64,000 nt of DNA from Lachancea kluyveri NRRL Y-12651. Its lineage: Eukaryota > Ascomycota > Saccharomycetes > Saccharomycetales > Saccharomycetaceae. Numbering within the stretch: position 1 is the first letter of the stretch; every line of letters starts with the position of its first letter. The stretch is from NCBI GenBank assembly GCA_000149225.2, contig CM000694.1, positions 186,001 through 250,000 on the forward strand. Reading direction: 5' to 3'. Positions 53,663-63,920 of the stretch are shown here, piece by piece. Under the pieces are notes generated by a model. The model was not told where the DNA came from. It saw nothing but the letters and a program-made list of their open reading frames with translations, and did no database searches. Position numbers and translations under genes: made by a program.

Positions 53663-54307
53663 CTATACATCGGCGCTGCCCAAAACTTGCCATTCCGATA
53701 CAGGCCCCTCACATCTTACAATTTTAAAGGTGCCAGGAACTGACCAGCCCGGAAGGTGCTGGTCAAGAGTCCAGGTAGTTTGATCGCCTTCACGGCGATG
53801 ATGGGGCGCCTCATACATGGATAGGTCAAGTGCGTCTTCTATGCGCTGTTGTAGAACTCGAGATAAGGCCTGATCAACATGGTATACATCTGAATACACC
53901 AGAGATACATGGGGATGAAACTCTTCAAGTACCCAGTTGGAAGCCTCCTCTGCAGAGGATGCAACGTAAAGCTCTCTCATCACCTGTGCAATGCTACAAA
54001 GATACCTGTTTTTGGGACAATCCAGCCGAACTTTATCGAAATACTTCTTACCAATGCTCACTCCGGTAAAGCTGACAAGCTGCTCGTCCTTTAGCTTAGC
54101 CCGGATACTCTGAACTGCAGCTACGCATGAGGTTAACACGGTCTCCACGTCTTGGGTGGTGTTGCAATTAAGCTGCGATGTGAGGGTTAAATGAGGTTCG
54201 AACAGTACAGCATCAGGGAACAGTGTCTGCAAAGACAGGATAAGTGAATACAATGTATCATGCACTGCTGAGCTACGACTAGGGGAAAACCATAAAGCTA
54301 TAGCCAT
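53663..54307 (-). CDS. CPD1: 2H-family cyclic nucleotide phosphodiesterase Cpd1
   Basis: 214 residues (yeast 239). The two catalytic H-x-T/S-x motifs are visible: HLTLTS near residue 40 and HVSLVYSD near residue 132. The 2H phosphoesterase acts on ADP-ribose 1'',2''-cyclic phosphate, a by-product of tRNA splicing. N-terminal MAIALWFSPSRSSA matches the yeast start. Position between the lactonase and BRF1 agrees with S. cerevisiae chromosome VII. Confidence 0.93.
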   Translation of the reverse strand: MAIALWFSPSRSSAVHDTLYSLILSLQTLFPDAVLFEPHLTLTSQLNCNTTQDVETVLTSCVAAVQSIRAKLKDEQLVSFTGVSIGKKYFDKVRLDCPKNRYLCSIAQVMRELYVASSAEEASNWVLEEFHPHVSLVYSDVYHVDQALSRVLQQRIEDALDLSMYEAPHHRREGDQTTWTLDQHLPGWSVPGTFKIVRCEGPVSEWQVLGSADV

Positions 54308-54719
54308 TGTGTACTGCTGTGTTTTTTTATTTGTGTTGCGAGGTTATGTTAATTTGCACGTTGCATCGCTAATACTCGGACCATATAAAATATCCATATG
54401 TTGTATTCTACGAGAACAACAACCGAAGAGCAATCACAGCTGTAATCGGAAAGAAGAGATAAAAAGATGAGGTGATTCTTTTTTTTTTTTTTTAAATCTC
54501 AATGAAGTAGAAACTGGTTACAACTACTGTGACACACTCTAAAAAGCCAATACATATTTTGCACGTAGTGTTGCGGCTAGGCACCCTGCCGATTTTCTCT
54601 AACATCACGGTTTTCCACAACGCCGCAGGTTTTCATTCCACTTTCAAACCACTCACCACATCTCAAAACAACACCTTTTCTTAAGAAGACTCACAGAACA
54701 AAGAAACAGATAAAAAGAT
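54308..54719. promoter_or_regulatory. CPD1-BRF1 divergent intergenic region
   Basis: 412 bp with a T-run near 54479-54494. No clear regulatory motif found. Confidence 0.4.
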
Positions 54720-56543
54720 ATGCCTGTGTGTAAGAAATGTGGAAGCACTGAGTTTGAAAGAGATCTCTCTAACGCTAATAATGATTTAGTGTGTAAGCAG
54801 TGTGGTGTGGTTTCGGAGTATAATCCCATCGTCTCTGAGGTGACATTTGGTGAGACGAGCTCAGGTGCTGCGGTGGTGCAGGGTTCCTTTATTGGAGCTG
54901 GTCAGTCTCATGCTGCTTTCTTATCCCGTGGCGGATCCTCAGCACTGGAGTCCCGTGAAGCTACTCTAAACAACGCAAGAAGGAAGTTACGCGCTGTATC
55001 GCACGCGTTGCGTATCCCCGAATATGTGACAGATGCTGCTTTCCAGTGGTATAAACTAGCTCTGGCAAATAACTTTGTTCAAGGCCGTCGCTCTCAAAAC
55101 GTCATTGCAGCATGCCTTTACGTGGCTTGTCGTAAGGAGAAAACTCATCACATGCTAATAGATTTCAGTTCCCGTTTACAAGTCTCCGTCTACTCTATTG
55201 GTGCCACATTTTTAAAACTGGTAAAATCTCTGCACGTCACTGATTTACCGCTAGCAGATCCATCCTTGTTCATCCAAAACTTTGCAGAGAAGTTGGACCT
55301 AGGCAGCAAGAAGATCAAGGTGGTCAAGGATGCTGTCAAATTAGCTCAACGAATGTCTAGAGATTGGATGTATGAAGGTAGAAGGCCTGCTGGAATCGCA
55401 GGTGCTTGCTTGCTACTGGCGTGCAGAATGAACAACCTGAGAAGAACACATTCTGAGATAGTCGCTGTATCCCACGTTGCCGAAGAAACTTTACAGCAGC
55501 GTTTAAATGAATTTAAAAATACAAAATCCGGTAGGCTATCTATCAAAGAATTTAGAGAAGACGAATCAAAAGAGCCTGGAGCGCAGCCTCCATCATTCCA
55601 ACGCAACAGGTTAAAAGAGAAAAAAATACGCGAAAGATTGTCAAATAATGCTTTGGAAACTAGTGAGGAAGCTCTGAGCAAAAATCCTATATTGACTCAG
55701 GTGCTGGGTGCCCAAGAGCTTTCTTCGCGTGAGGTTTTGTACTATTTGAAACAATTCACACAGCGCAGGGAAAATTCTGCGCAAAGGTTGAAGAGCACCC
55801 ATAGTATAGATGGTGCTGATTTACTTGGAGACGCGAAAGACCCTCACGAGCTTTCAGCATCGGGAGAGGCAAGCCCTGGTAGCACAGAAGAAGGATTAGA
55901 AGAAAAAGAAAAAGAAAACGATACAAGGAAGGAGGCAGGTGAATCTCTGGACGAAGATGCCAATAATCAAACGGCGGATGTCACCGAACACAACCAACGA
56001 AAGCATATTTTCTCAAAGAATTTTCAGGATGAAATCGATGGTTATTCCTTAGAAAAGGACCCTTACAGGCCACGAAATCTTCATTTACTACCGACAACTG
56101 AAACTTTACTAAACAAAGTTGCGGACGACCCGGAAAATTTGGAAGATGTCGATGACGAGGAGTTGGAAGCTCAGCTACTAGACGAAGAAGCTTCCAGATT
56201 GAAAGAACGGATTTGGATAGGTTTAAATGGTGATTTCTTATTGGAGCAAGAAAGCAAGCGTTTAAAACAAGAGGCTGATTTAGCTTCCGGGAACACTTCA
56301 TTAAAGAAAAAGCGCGGTGGCAATAGACGCAAGAGAAACAATGGCAATGGCAATCTTTCATCTACAGCAGAAGGAGTACTAGCGAATTTGAAAGACGATA
56401 CTGGCTTACAAGCTGCACTAAAGCTCGCAGAGGACAGCGGCGATTTCACCACTGCGGATAGTGTCAAAAATATGCTACAAAAGACAAGTTTCTCGAAAAA
56501 GATTAACTACGATGCAATCGACGGGCTATTTGGAAGTACGTGA
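54720..56543 (+). CDS. BRF1: RNA polymerase III factor TFIIIB subunit Brf1
   Basis: 607 residues (yeast 596). N-terminal zinc ribbon with Cys4, Cys7, Cys25 and Cys28, two TFIIB-like cyclin repeats (about 80-270) with SQNVIAACLYVACRKEKTHH and RRPAGIAGACLLLACRMNN, then a charged linker and the C-terminal Brf1-specific region around 455-505 that binds TBP and Bdp1. Recruits Pol III to tRNA and 5S genes. Long acidic linkers differ from S. cerevisiae; the structured parts are near-identical. Confidence 0.97.
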   Translation: MPVCKKCGSTEFERDLSNANNDLVCKQCGVVSEYNPIVSEVTFGETSSGAAVVQGSFIGAGQSHAAFLSRGGSSALESREATLNNARRKLRAVSHALRIPEYVTDAAFQWYKLALANNFVQGRRSQNVIAACLYVACRKEKTHHMLIDFSSRLQVSVYSIGATFLKLVKSLHVTDLPLADPSLFIQNFAEKLDLGSKKIKVVKDAVKLAQRMSRDWMYEGRRPAGIAGACLLLACRMNNLRRTHSEIVAVSHVAEETLQQRLNEFKNTKSGRLSIKEFREDESKEPGAQPPSFQRNRLKEKKIRERLSNNALETSEEALSKNPILTQVLGAQELSSREVLYYLKQFTQRRENSAQRLKSTHSIDGADLLGDAKDPHELSASGEASPGSTEEGLEEKEKENDTRKEAGESLDEDANNQTADVTEHNQRKHIFSKNFQDEIDGYSLEKDPYRPRNLHLLPTTETLLNKVADDPENLEDVDDEELEAQLLDEEASRLKERIWIGLNGDFLLEQESKRLKQEADLASGNTSLKKKRGGNRRKRNNGNGNLSSTAEGVLANLKDDTGLQAALKLAEDSGDFTTADSVKNMLQKTSFSKKINYDAIDGLFGST

Positions 56544-56706
56544 CAGGTTTGTTAAACTATTGACCATCAATTTTAATTTCAATTGCTATCTAGATGTATA
56601 CTATGTAATATCTTATGAGAAGATCTATTGGCACTATTTTTTATCGTACCAATTGGCAGAATCACTGCACACGCGAGAAAGAAAAAAGAAACGCGCTCTC
56701 CATACC

Positions 56707-56740
56707 GAAAAATTTTCAAACAAAAGCTCATCTCATCTCA
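56707..56740. promoter_or_regulatory. RRPE and PAC motifs upstream of SDA1
   Basis: GAAAAATTTTC at 56707-56717 (RRPE) and CTCATCTCATCTCA at 56727-56740 (PAC, reverse), 52-85 bp upstream of the SDA1 start. Confidence 0.85.
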
Positions 56741-56791
56741 CTACAGGGTACAGACAAATACTCTTATATCACAAGCAGGAACACTACAGAG

Positions 56792-59020
56792 ATGGCAAGG
56801 AAGAGTAGAGCTGCGGTATTACCGACCAATATCATTCTCTTACAGAATCTGGTGAAGCGTGATCCAGAGTCTTACCGTGAAGAATTTCTTCAACAGTACG
56901 CACACTATGAATCTCTAAGAGACATTTTTATGCTGAACTCTGCAAACGGTGAAAACAACGAGGATACCAACACCGCTCAATTTGTAGAATTAATTGGTTT
57001 TGTTGCACAGGTATGTTCCTGCTTTCCCCGTGAAACTGCCAACTTTCCGCAAGAACTGAAGCAACTCATCTTAGATCATCACAAAAGCTTGTCTTTCGAA
57101 GTTAAGGAGAAAATTGTTACTAGTTTAACTATGTTGAGGAATAAGGGTGTTATTCAACCAGAAAACTTGATCCAGACTATGTTCCCACTTTTAATCGCAT
57201 ATTCTGCCAGCGGTAATACCATGACCACCAATTCCCATGCTAAGGAGTTGAGAAAACTTGTTTACAACAATTTGATCTCGTTGTTGAAAAGTTGCAATAC
57301 GGGGTCTAAAAACCAAAAATTAAACAAATCCACCCAAGCGCTGTGCTTCAACCTACTTGAACAACCAGATTCCCAGGGTTTATGGGCCACACGGTTAACT
57401 CGCGAATTATGGAGACGTGGTATTTGGGATGATTCACGTGCCGTAGAAATCATGACTCAAGCAACTTTGCATGAGGATGTTAAGATTTCGTACTCTGGTG
57501 TGTTGTTCTTTTTGGGTGCTGATCGTGAACGTGAGGAAAATTTTGAGGATAAATCTGAAGATGAAGATGAGATTGACATGAGCGCCTTAAGACACAAAAT
57601 GCAGGTCAACAAAAAAACCGGCAGACGTGGCAAAAAGTTGGAAACTGCTTTGAAAATGGTTAAGAAAAAGAATGCTGCTTCTAAGATGCCAAACGGTTAC
57701 TTGAACTTCAGTGCACTACATTTGTTGAGAGATCCTCAAGGGTTTGCCGAAAAGTTATTCTCACAACATTTATCTGGAAAGAACAGCAACAAATTTAACT
57801 TGGAACAAAAAATTGCATTGATGCAACTGATTTCCAGATTGATTGGTACCCACAAATTGATTGTTTTGGGAGTCTATTCCTTCTTCTTAAAGTACTTGAC
57901 TCCAAAGCAAAGAGATGTCACCCAAATCATGGCCGCTGCGGCACAGGCATGTCACGATTTAGTCCCACCGGAAACAATCTCCATTATGGTGAGAAAAATA
58001 GCAAATGAATTCGTCTCCGATGGTGTTGCCTCAGAGGTTGCCGCTGCTGGTTTGAACACGATTCGTGAGATTTGTTCCCGTGCTCCTTTGGCAATTGATG
58101 AGACTTTACTACAAGACTTGACTGAATACAAGGGTTCCAAAGCAAAGTCCGTTGGTATAGCTGCGAAATCTTTAGTTTCTTTGTACAGAGAAATTGCTCC
58201 AGAGATGTTAAAGAGAAAGGATCGTGGTAAATTGGCTTCTATGGAAATGCAAGAAGCAAGAAGAGGGGGCAAAGATTCCAAGAGGCCACAATTCGGTGTT
58301 GAAAATACCGTGAATGGTATTGCCGGTATCGAGCTATTGGCCAAGTGGAAAAAGGAACAAGGCGAAAATGAGAACGCTGAAGATAACGAAGCCAATTGGG
58401 AAGTGGATAACGAAGAAGTGGAAGAAGATGAAGTAGAAGGTGAATGGGTTACAATCGAAAGTGATCAAGAGTATGATGTTGACATGAATAGCAGTGATGA
58501 TGAAGAAGATCAGAAGAGCGACCAAGAGAACGAGAAGGATTCAGATTTAGATTTATCTGATGACGAAAACAGCAAAGAATCAGTACAAGAAAAGACTCCA
58601 GAATCTGTTGATGCTGAGACTGCGTTCAGAGAGCTGGCCTCCACACGTATCCTAACGCCCGCAGACTTTGCTAAGCTGCAAGAGCTAAGGACGCAAGAAG
58701 GTGTAGCAAAGATCATGGGTGTGAAGAATGAGGAAACCGTGGATTCATCATTGTTAGTTGGCCCTATGAAATACAAACAGACACGTGAGGAAAGATTGAA
58801 ATCCATCATGGAAGGTAGAGAGGGTAGAGAGAAGTTTGGTAGTAGACGTGGTAAAAGAGAAAACGCTCACTCAACAACAAACAGGGAAAAGGAGCGTAGA
58901 AAGAATTTTGTTATGATGATTCATAAGAGATCTGTGCAAGGTAAACAAAAGATGTCATTAAGAGATAGACAGAAAACGCTACGTGCACACATCACCAAGC
59001 AAAAGAAGAAGGGATTTTAG
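56792..59020 (+). CDS. SDA1: 60S ribosome biogenesis protein Sda1
   Basis: 742 residues from the ATG at 56792 (yeast 767). The frame stays open upstream, but [20 protein letters not shown] is the family N-terminus and the promoter motifs lie inside the extension, so the downstream ATG is chosen. Helical HEAT-like repeats fill most of the protein, an acidic stretch (about 510-600) follows, and a basic tail ends in [19 protein letters not shown]. Required for 60S subunit maturation and export and for G1 progression in yeast. Confidence 0.96.
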   Translation: MARKSRAAVLPTNIILLQNLVKRDPESYREEFLQQYAHYESLRDIFMLNSANGENNEDTNTAQFVELIGFVAQVCSCFPRETANFPQELKQLILDHHKSLSFEVKEKIVTSLTMLRNKGVIQPENLIQTMFPLLIAYSASGNTMTTNSHAKELRKLVYNNLISLLKSCNTGSKNQKLNKSTQALCFNLLEQPDSQGLWATRLTRELWRRGIWDDSRAVEIMTQATLHEDVKISYSGVLFFLGADREREENFEDKSEDEDEIDMSALRHKMQVNKKTGRRGKKLETALKMVKKKNAASKMPNGYLNFSALHLLRDPQGFAEKLFSQHLSGKNSNKFNLEQKIALMQLISRLIGTHKLIVLGVYSFFLKYLTPKQRDVTQIMAAAAQACHDLVPPETISIMVRKIANEFVSDGVASEVAAAGLNTIREICSRAPLAIDETLLQDLTEYKGSKAKSVGIAAKSLVSLYREIAPEMLKRKDRGKLASMEMQEARRGGKDSKRPQFGVENTVNGIAGIELLAKWKKEQGENENAEDNEANWEVDNEEVEEDEVEGEWVTIESDQEYDVDMNSSDDEEDQKSDQENEKDSDLDLSDDENSKESVQEKTPESVDAETAFRELASTRILTPADFAKLQELRTQEGVAKIMGVKNEETVDSSLLVGPMKYKQTREERLKSIMEGREGREKFGSRRGKRENAHSTTNREKERRKNFVMMIHKRSVQGKQKMSLRDRQKTLRAHITKQKKKGF

Positions 59021-59356
59021 AAAGTAAGCCATCCAATTAATATTGTAAATTAGACTCATGAATACATACATATATATATATATATTTGTATATTAACAAT
59101 CGAATTTAACTACTCAAGTGACTGGCTTCGGAGCATACGGCTGCCGTCTTCCCGGGATACGACACCGTCGGAGGAACCCACACACCACCGGACCAACACG
59201 GCTGCGTTCGCCTAACCCACCGGCGCTTGTCCCCCCGCGAGAAAGCCTTCTCCGGCTATATAAGCACAACAAAAGGTGTATAGCCCCTGATAGCTAACAG
59301 TTACTGTTTCCTATTCGATCTGACTGAAAGAACAACACAAGAGCCCACTAAACTAG
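59021..59356. promoter_or_regulatory. LSC2 promoter region
   Basis: 336 bp. A TATATAAG TATA box at 59257-59264, about 95 bp upstream of LSC2. A C-rich tract with CCCCGC (Mig1-type core) just before it suggests glucose repression. A (TA)n run at about 59071-59085 follows SDA1. Confidence 0.55.
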
Positions 59357-60607
59357 ATGTTTTCCAGACCGTCTGTTTTATCAAAATCCAAATTGGTTAC
59401 CAGACAAGTTAGAAACTTGTCAATCCACGAGTATCGCTCTGCAGAATTGTTGAGACAATATGAAATTGGGACCCCAGCTGGTAAGGCTGCCAGTACCGCC
59501 GAAGAAGCTTTTGAAATTGCAAAAGGATTGAACAAGAAAGACTTAGTTGTTAAGGCACAGGCATTGACTGGTGGTAGAGGTAAGGGTCATTTTGACACCG
59601 GTTTGCAAAGTGGTATTCATATGATCGAATCTCCTCAGCAAGCTAAGGAGATCGCCTCTAAAATGTTACACCACAAATTGATCACTAAGCAATCCGGGGT
59701 CAAGGGTAAACCAGTAAGTGCTGTTTACATCGTTGAAAGGGTTCAAGCCAAGCATGAAGCTTACCTATCAATTCTTATGGATAGACAAACTAAGAAGCCA
59801 TTGATCATCTGTTCTCCTGAAGGTGGTATGAACATTGAAGAAGTTGCTGAAAAAAATCCAGACGCAATTAAAAAGTACTCAGTAACTGCTTCGGAGGGGT
59901 TGACCGCTGAAACAGCCGCCGAAATTGCCAAGAACTTGGGATTTTCTCACGAGGCAGAAGCTGACGCAGCAGATGCTGTCCTTAAGCTATATGAAATCTT
60001 CAAGGAGAAAGATGCTACCCAAATTGAAATCAATCCACTAAGTGAGGTGACTGGTGCCGAAAAGAAAGTTATGTGCATGGATGCCAAGTTTGGATTCGAT
60101 GACAACGCTTCTTTCAGGCAGCAAAAAATTTACGAGTGGAGAGATTTATCACAAGAAGATTCAGACGAAGTTGTTGCAAAGGAATCCGACTTGAACTTTG
60201 TCAAATTGCAAGGTAATATTGGTTGTTTGGTGAATGGTGCCGGTTTGGCAATGGCCACTATGGATGTGATCAAATTGTACGGCGGTGATCCAGCCAACTT
60301 TTTGGATTGTGGTGGTGGTGCTACTCCAGAAACCATCGAAACTGCATTCAAATTAATCTTATCGAACGATAAAGTGGATGCAATCTTTGTCAACATCTTT
60401 GGTGGTATTGTTAGATGTGATTACGTGGCACAAGGTTTAGTGGCAGCCACAAAAAATTTGGATGTGAAGGTTCCTATAGTGGCACGTTTACAAGGAACAA
60501 ATTTGGAACAGGGCAGAAGAATCATCAAAGAATCGGGCCTAAAGATCTATTCGTTTGACGAATTAGATCCAGCTGCACAAAAAGTTGTCGAGTTGACCAA
60601 TGCATGA
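59357..60607 (+). CDS. LSC2: Succinyl-CoA ligase beta subunit, mitochondrial
   Basis: 416 residues (yeast 427). Converts succinyl-CoA to succinate with nucleotide phosphorylation in the TCA cycle, with Lsc1 as partner. N-terminal basic presequence (MFSRPSVLSKSKLVTRQVR), then mature start LSIHEYRSAELLRQYEIGTP. ATP-grasp domain with VVKAQALTGGRGKGHFDTG and EINPLSEV, and the CoA-ligase domain with DCGGGATPETIETAF and NIFGGIVRCDYVAQG. Confidence 0.97.
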   Translation: MFSRPSVLSKSKLVTRQVRNLSIHEYRSAELLRQYEIGTPAGKAASTAEEAFEIAKGLNKKDLVVKAQALTGGRGKGHFDTGLQSGIHMIESPQQAKEIASKMLHHKLITKQSGVKGKPVSAVYIVERVQAKHEAYLSILMDRQTKKPLIICSPEGGMNIEEVAEKNPDAIKKYSVTASEGLTAETAAEIAKNLGFSHEAEADAADAVLKLYEIFKEKDATQIEINPLSEVTGAEKKVMCMDAKFGFDDNASFRQQKIYEWRDLSQEDSDEVVAKESDLNFVKLQGNIGCLVNGAGLAMATMDVIKLYGGDPANFLDCGGGATPETIETAFKLILSNDKVDAIFVNIFGGIVRCDYVAQGLVAATKNLDVKVPIVARLQGTNLEQGRRIIKESGLKIYSFDELDPAAQKVVELTNA

Positions 60608-61611
60608 ATATTTGCTTACCAAGTTTACTACTATTCCTTTTCAACAGCTATAGAGTGCTTTGCCCTACGTTTTTTCTCTGTATGTACGCGTTTGTGTAAG
60701 AATAAGATCAAAACAACGCACCAGTAGCAGAACGATCGACAGATCAGAAATACATTCAACTGTACGATTCCTGCAGTTCCGGAACGGTCTTTGAATACAT
60801 TCGGACTAAAGTCGAGGGAAAAGGCCTTGGAATGTCCGTCTTGGGAGTAATTTTCAGTTAAAGATTACGCTTGTAATGAACGAAACCCTTCTGACAACCA
60901 ACTTTCCGAGACTCTCACCATAATTGTGAGGGTTACAGGCACATGCATTAAGGCCACAAGAGGACAAATTGTAAGGTTTCATTAAAAAATGTAGCTTTGC
61001 AAAAGTAAAGGCGCATATTCTTATGGTTCGTAAAAAATATGCCACAGCCCATGGGCTAACAAAGAGAAAGCACACGCTTACACTGTTGAGTCGAAGAGTC
61101 GTTCAATCGAATTCCTCGCCAAATTCTAAGAAACCGTTCCAGATTTTATGCTTGTCATTTGACTGAAAATAAGCTAAACGGTACAAAATTGCGTGTGAGG
61201 ATTGCTAAGCCTAAACGGAACAGCAGCGGTGGAAATCCCTTATTAGATTTCGAGCCTAGACGTTCATTATTGGAAATATCATTATACACGTGATTCATAA
61301 ACATCAAATGTGTCGAGAAGAAGACACGGAAAGAAAGCGGGTCTGAAAAAGACTAAAATCCAATAAGTAGAAAAAAAAAAAAAAACAGACCAGGTATAAT
61401 ATATTCCTAAACACAAGATAATGTGTTCCTATAGTGTACAAACAATATGTATGAGAAAAAACCGTTTCCAACCCAGCAACCTCGGCAATTCTTATTTTTT
61501 TTTTTTTTTCTCTTCGTTTTCTTTTTCCTTCAGTGTGTAATCTAAAATGCAAATGGACGGATGTGTAGAACACCATCTCGAGTGACTATGTATAATTCTT
61601 GTCATTGTCAA
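60608..61611. other. 1-kb convergent intergenic region LSC2-MPC
   Basis: No protein-coding or RNA gene recognised. A-tracts near 61372-61386 and T-tracts near 61496-61510 mark the distal end. It is long for a convergent gap in a compact yeast genome, so an uncharacterised noncoding RNA is possible. Confidence 0.5.
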
Positions 61612-62306
61612 CTATGCTGTAGATCCCTGACCTAAAGAGGAAGCGTTGACATTTGCTCCGTGGAGTTTGTGAATCTTTTCTTGCTCTTGCTGTTTCTTTG
61701 GACCATTGATGATATAACCGGCAACTTCTTTGTAGGAATCGCCTTGATCGAGTCTGTAGCTGGCGAGCCTACTTAGTTGGTAGCCTGCAGTGCAGCCTAG
61801 GAAAAAGTTCACGGATGCTAATAAGTAATTTTTAGGTTTAATCACGAAGGACCATCTTGTCCAAATCAAGGCAGTGGCCATCAAGGATAGGTTTTGGGCA
61901 CCGGAGACCTTTTCAACAGGCCGCGAGATATCACTTAGACCAGCAAATACTAAACCCCATTTCAAAGTGGGAGCCTGTAGACGATGTAAAAGTTAGTAAG
62001 ACGTTAATTCAACAGATGGCAAAGAGGGGAACACTGACTCATCTGTTTGCCTCACGCGAGCCAATAGGTGCCCTCGTTTAACAGCAAAGCATGAGCTCTC
62101 AAAAAAAAAACGCATGACTAAAAGGAAAAGCAAGAAACCTCTCTCTATATCACGTCGAACGACACACATTTGTGTACCGAAAGCGTTCCGGGGCCATCTC
62201 AACCATAGTAAGTAAAGGTTGGTATACATACCCAAAAGTGAACAGTCCTTGGACCAGTTTCGCTATTCCAGAATCTTTTAAATGCAGAGCGAGCAGCGGT
62301 AGACAT
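61612..62306 (-). CDS. MPC3: Mitochondrial pyruvate carrier subunit (MPC2/MPC3 type), two exons
   Basis: Carries pyruvate across the inner mitochondrial membrane with Mpc1. Exon 2 (61612-61974) covers the membrane core with KWGLVFAGLSDISRPVEKVS, ALIWTRWSFVIKP and LASVNFFLGCTAGYQL, but has no ATG. Exon 1 (62232-62306) encodes MSTAARSAFKRFWNSETGP then RTVHFW, the yeast Mpc2/Mpc3 N-terminus. The intron joins FW to APTLKWG in phase 0, for a total of 145 residues (yeast Mpc3 146, Mpc2 129). Probably the single ancestor of the two S. cerevisiae genes, which as I recall have no intron. Confidence 0.95.
61975..62231 (-). other. Spliceosomal intron of the MPC gene (257 nt)
   Basis: Minus strand: canonical GTATGT at 62231-62226, branch TACTAAC at 61998-61992, acceptor ACAG ending at 61975. 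Joins two perfectly conserved halves of the protein. Confidence 0.95.
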
Positions 62307-63431
62307 AGTTGTAATTGTGTTTAGTGTGTGTAGTAATGAGATACGTATACGGAAGATACGCTACACATCAAAACGGTAGTGGTGCATGTTTCACTCTTCT
62401 TTTATATTTGTGCACCGCTCCGTATTTCAGAACGGTGAGGGTCATCGATTCTTGGAGTTAAGAGCAGCGTGTCTTGCTACTATAGCGTCGTCATACCCAG
62501 AAAACGCCGCAGCGTATGCGCGAGAATCCCGAACAACCAGTCACAAGTCCATGCTTTAGGAAAGGCTTTTGTTGAAAAAATTTCACCAAGAAAGTCGGTT
62601 TAAGAGGGGCCCCCCACGATCACGTGGAAGCGCAGCGGAGAAATCCTGCGGCATAAGCACGGCATATGATCCGTGAACAGTGACCAGAGCATTAGCCCTG
62701 GGGACTTACTTCCCGCGGATATATACATCCTCACAAGGGAAATTAATCTGGGGTGACAGGTTTTGACAGGAAAAACGGCTATGATGGCGGCGGCCGGTTA
62801 TGTTCCATGGACTTTAGCCGTGTTTCCAATTCTCCGTTTATTTCCTTCCCCTGTTGTTGGTCATCCGTAAGCAGATTTCCATGCTGAAGGGGCCTGCCGC
62901 TCAGCGTTGGTTCGCACACACACAGTACGCCGAATTGGTTCTTTATCTTTTCACGTGTTCATTATTACTGAGTTTGCTTGTTACGTCCTCTAAAGTTCTC
63001 GCTTGTAGACGGGTTACTGTACCAAATGGTAAGGTAAGGTGAGGTAAGATTTGCTCTTTTCCCTTTTCTCCCGCCTCCCTTACCACCTAGCATAAACTTA
63101 CGTATCCGTGTTTTTTCTGTCTGTCGCCTTCTAACTTCATCTGTTTACTCATAGTGCACTTGTAACTAGCTCTGCTCTTTCTTTTGGACATATTAATATA
63201 ATAATTAGACTAATGTGTACTCCAAGAGTATCTCCGTTACTGTTGTTGCCTCTCTCTCGGGGGCTTCGGCCCATCGCGCTCCATCAATTTACGGAAATCC
63301 ATCGTCCATCCACCGACTGTCTCGAAACGCGTATCACGAACCGACGTATAAGTCGCACACTACTTAAGCAAAGCCTCTCTATCGGTTCCAAATAATCTGA
63401 ATTTGTACTCTAAAATATTAGAAGCACTAGG
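62307..63431. promoter_or_regulatory. Divergent intergenic region right of MPC
   Basis: 1.1 kb. A CACGTG E-box (62621-62626) beside AGGGG/CCCCC stress-type elements, a GTAAGG repeat at 63029-63048, a GGGC-TTCG-GCCC hairpin at 63261-63272 and an ACGCGT MCB element at 63327-63332, about 100 bp upstream of the next gene. A short plus-strand open frame near 62854-63042 has no features of a gene. Confidence 0.55.
63327..63332. promoter_or_regulatory. MCB element ACGCGT
   Basis: ACGCGT 100 bp upstream of the 63432 gene, with an SCB-like CACGAA just after it (63336-63341). MBF/SBF sites drive G1/S transcription in yeasts. Confidence 0.55.
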
Positions 63432-63920
63432 ATGGTACAAAAGTCACCTATTCTAATGAACACCGATTATTTCACTCCAACAGCTACCATTGCCTATCAA
63501 CAGCCTCTCTACAACACGAGCACTGATGGCCAGTGTGCCGGAAATAATACGGAAGCATACAATTTGATCTTTGGCGTTTCTCCTAATACTCCCTTGACGT
63601 TGGATACCACCACACCCTCCAGAAAGCGCATAAGAGATGAGGATTATTGTGAAGACCCTAAAAAACACCAAGACCACAGAATCCACACTCAATTACATCA
63701 GGATACGGTACGAATGATGATGGAAGCATCTAAAACCGTTTCCAAAGTTTACAAGAGCTCTGCTGGGTCCAGTACGACTTCCATGGAGACATCCCCATGC
63801 TATTACTGTGATAATGTCAATCCGATCGGTCATTGTAGCAAATGCTGTGCATCTGTATGCTCTATATGCTCTATAGGCTATGACACTCTGCAATGTTTAA
63901 ACTGCAGGACTACTACTTAG
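63432..63920 (+). CDS. Cysteine-rich small protein, unknown
   Basis: 162 residues, not recognised. The N-terminal 75 residues are polar and probably disordered, with a short basic patch PSRKRIRDED around 62-71. A helix-like stretch with HQDTVRMMMEASKTVSKVYK follows. The C-terminal 40 residues hold cysteines in pairs (CYYC, CSKCC, CSIC, CLNC), which could bind two zinc ions in a RING-like or double zinc-ribbon fold. The promoter has an MCB element, suggesting cell-cycle-regulated expression. In S. cerevisiae this slot beside MPC3 holds no such gene that I know of. It could be a zinc-binding nuclear regulator, but this is speculation. Confidence 0.6.
   Translation: MVQKSPILMNTDYFTPTATIAYQQPLYNTSTDGQCAGNNTEAYNLIFGVSPNTPLTLDTTTPSRKRIRDEDYCEDPKKHQDHRIHTQLHQDTVRMMMEASKTVSKVYKSSAGSSTTSMETSPCYYCDNVNPIGHCSKCCASVCSICSIGYDTLQCLNCRTTT

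Noticed and set aside
56615-56791. N-terminal extension of Sda1
   Set aside because: It spans the PAC/RRPE promoter motifs and the family N-terminus begins at 56792.
62854-63042. Short frame with a hydrophobic stretch
   Set aside because: No conserved motif and it lies in a promoter-like region; the apparent membrane segment is leucine-rich by chance.
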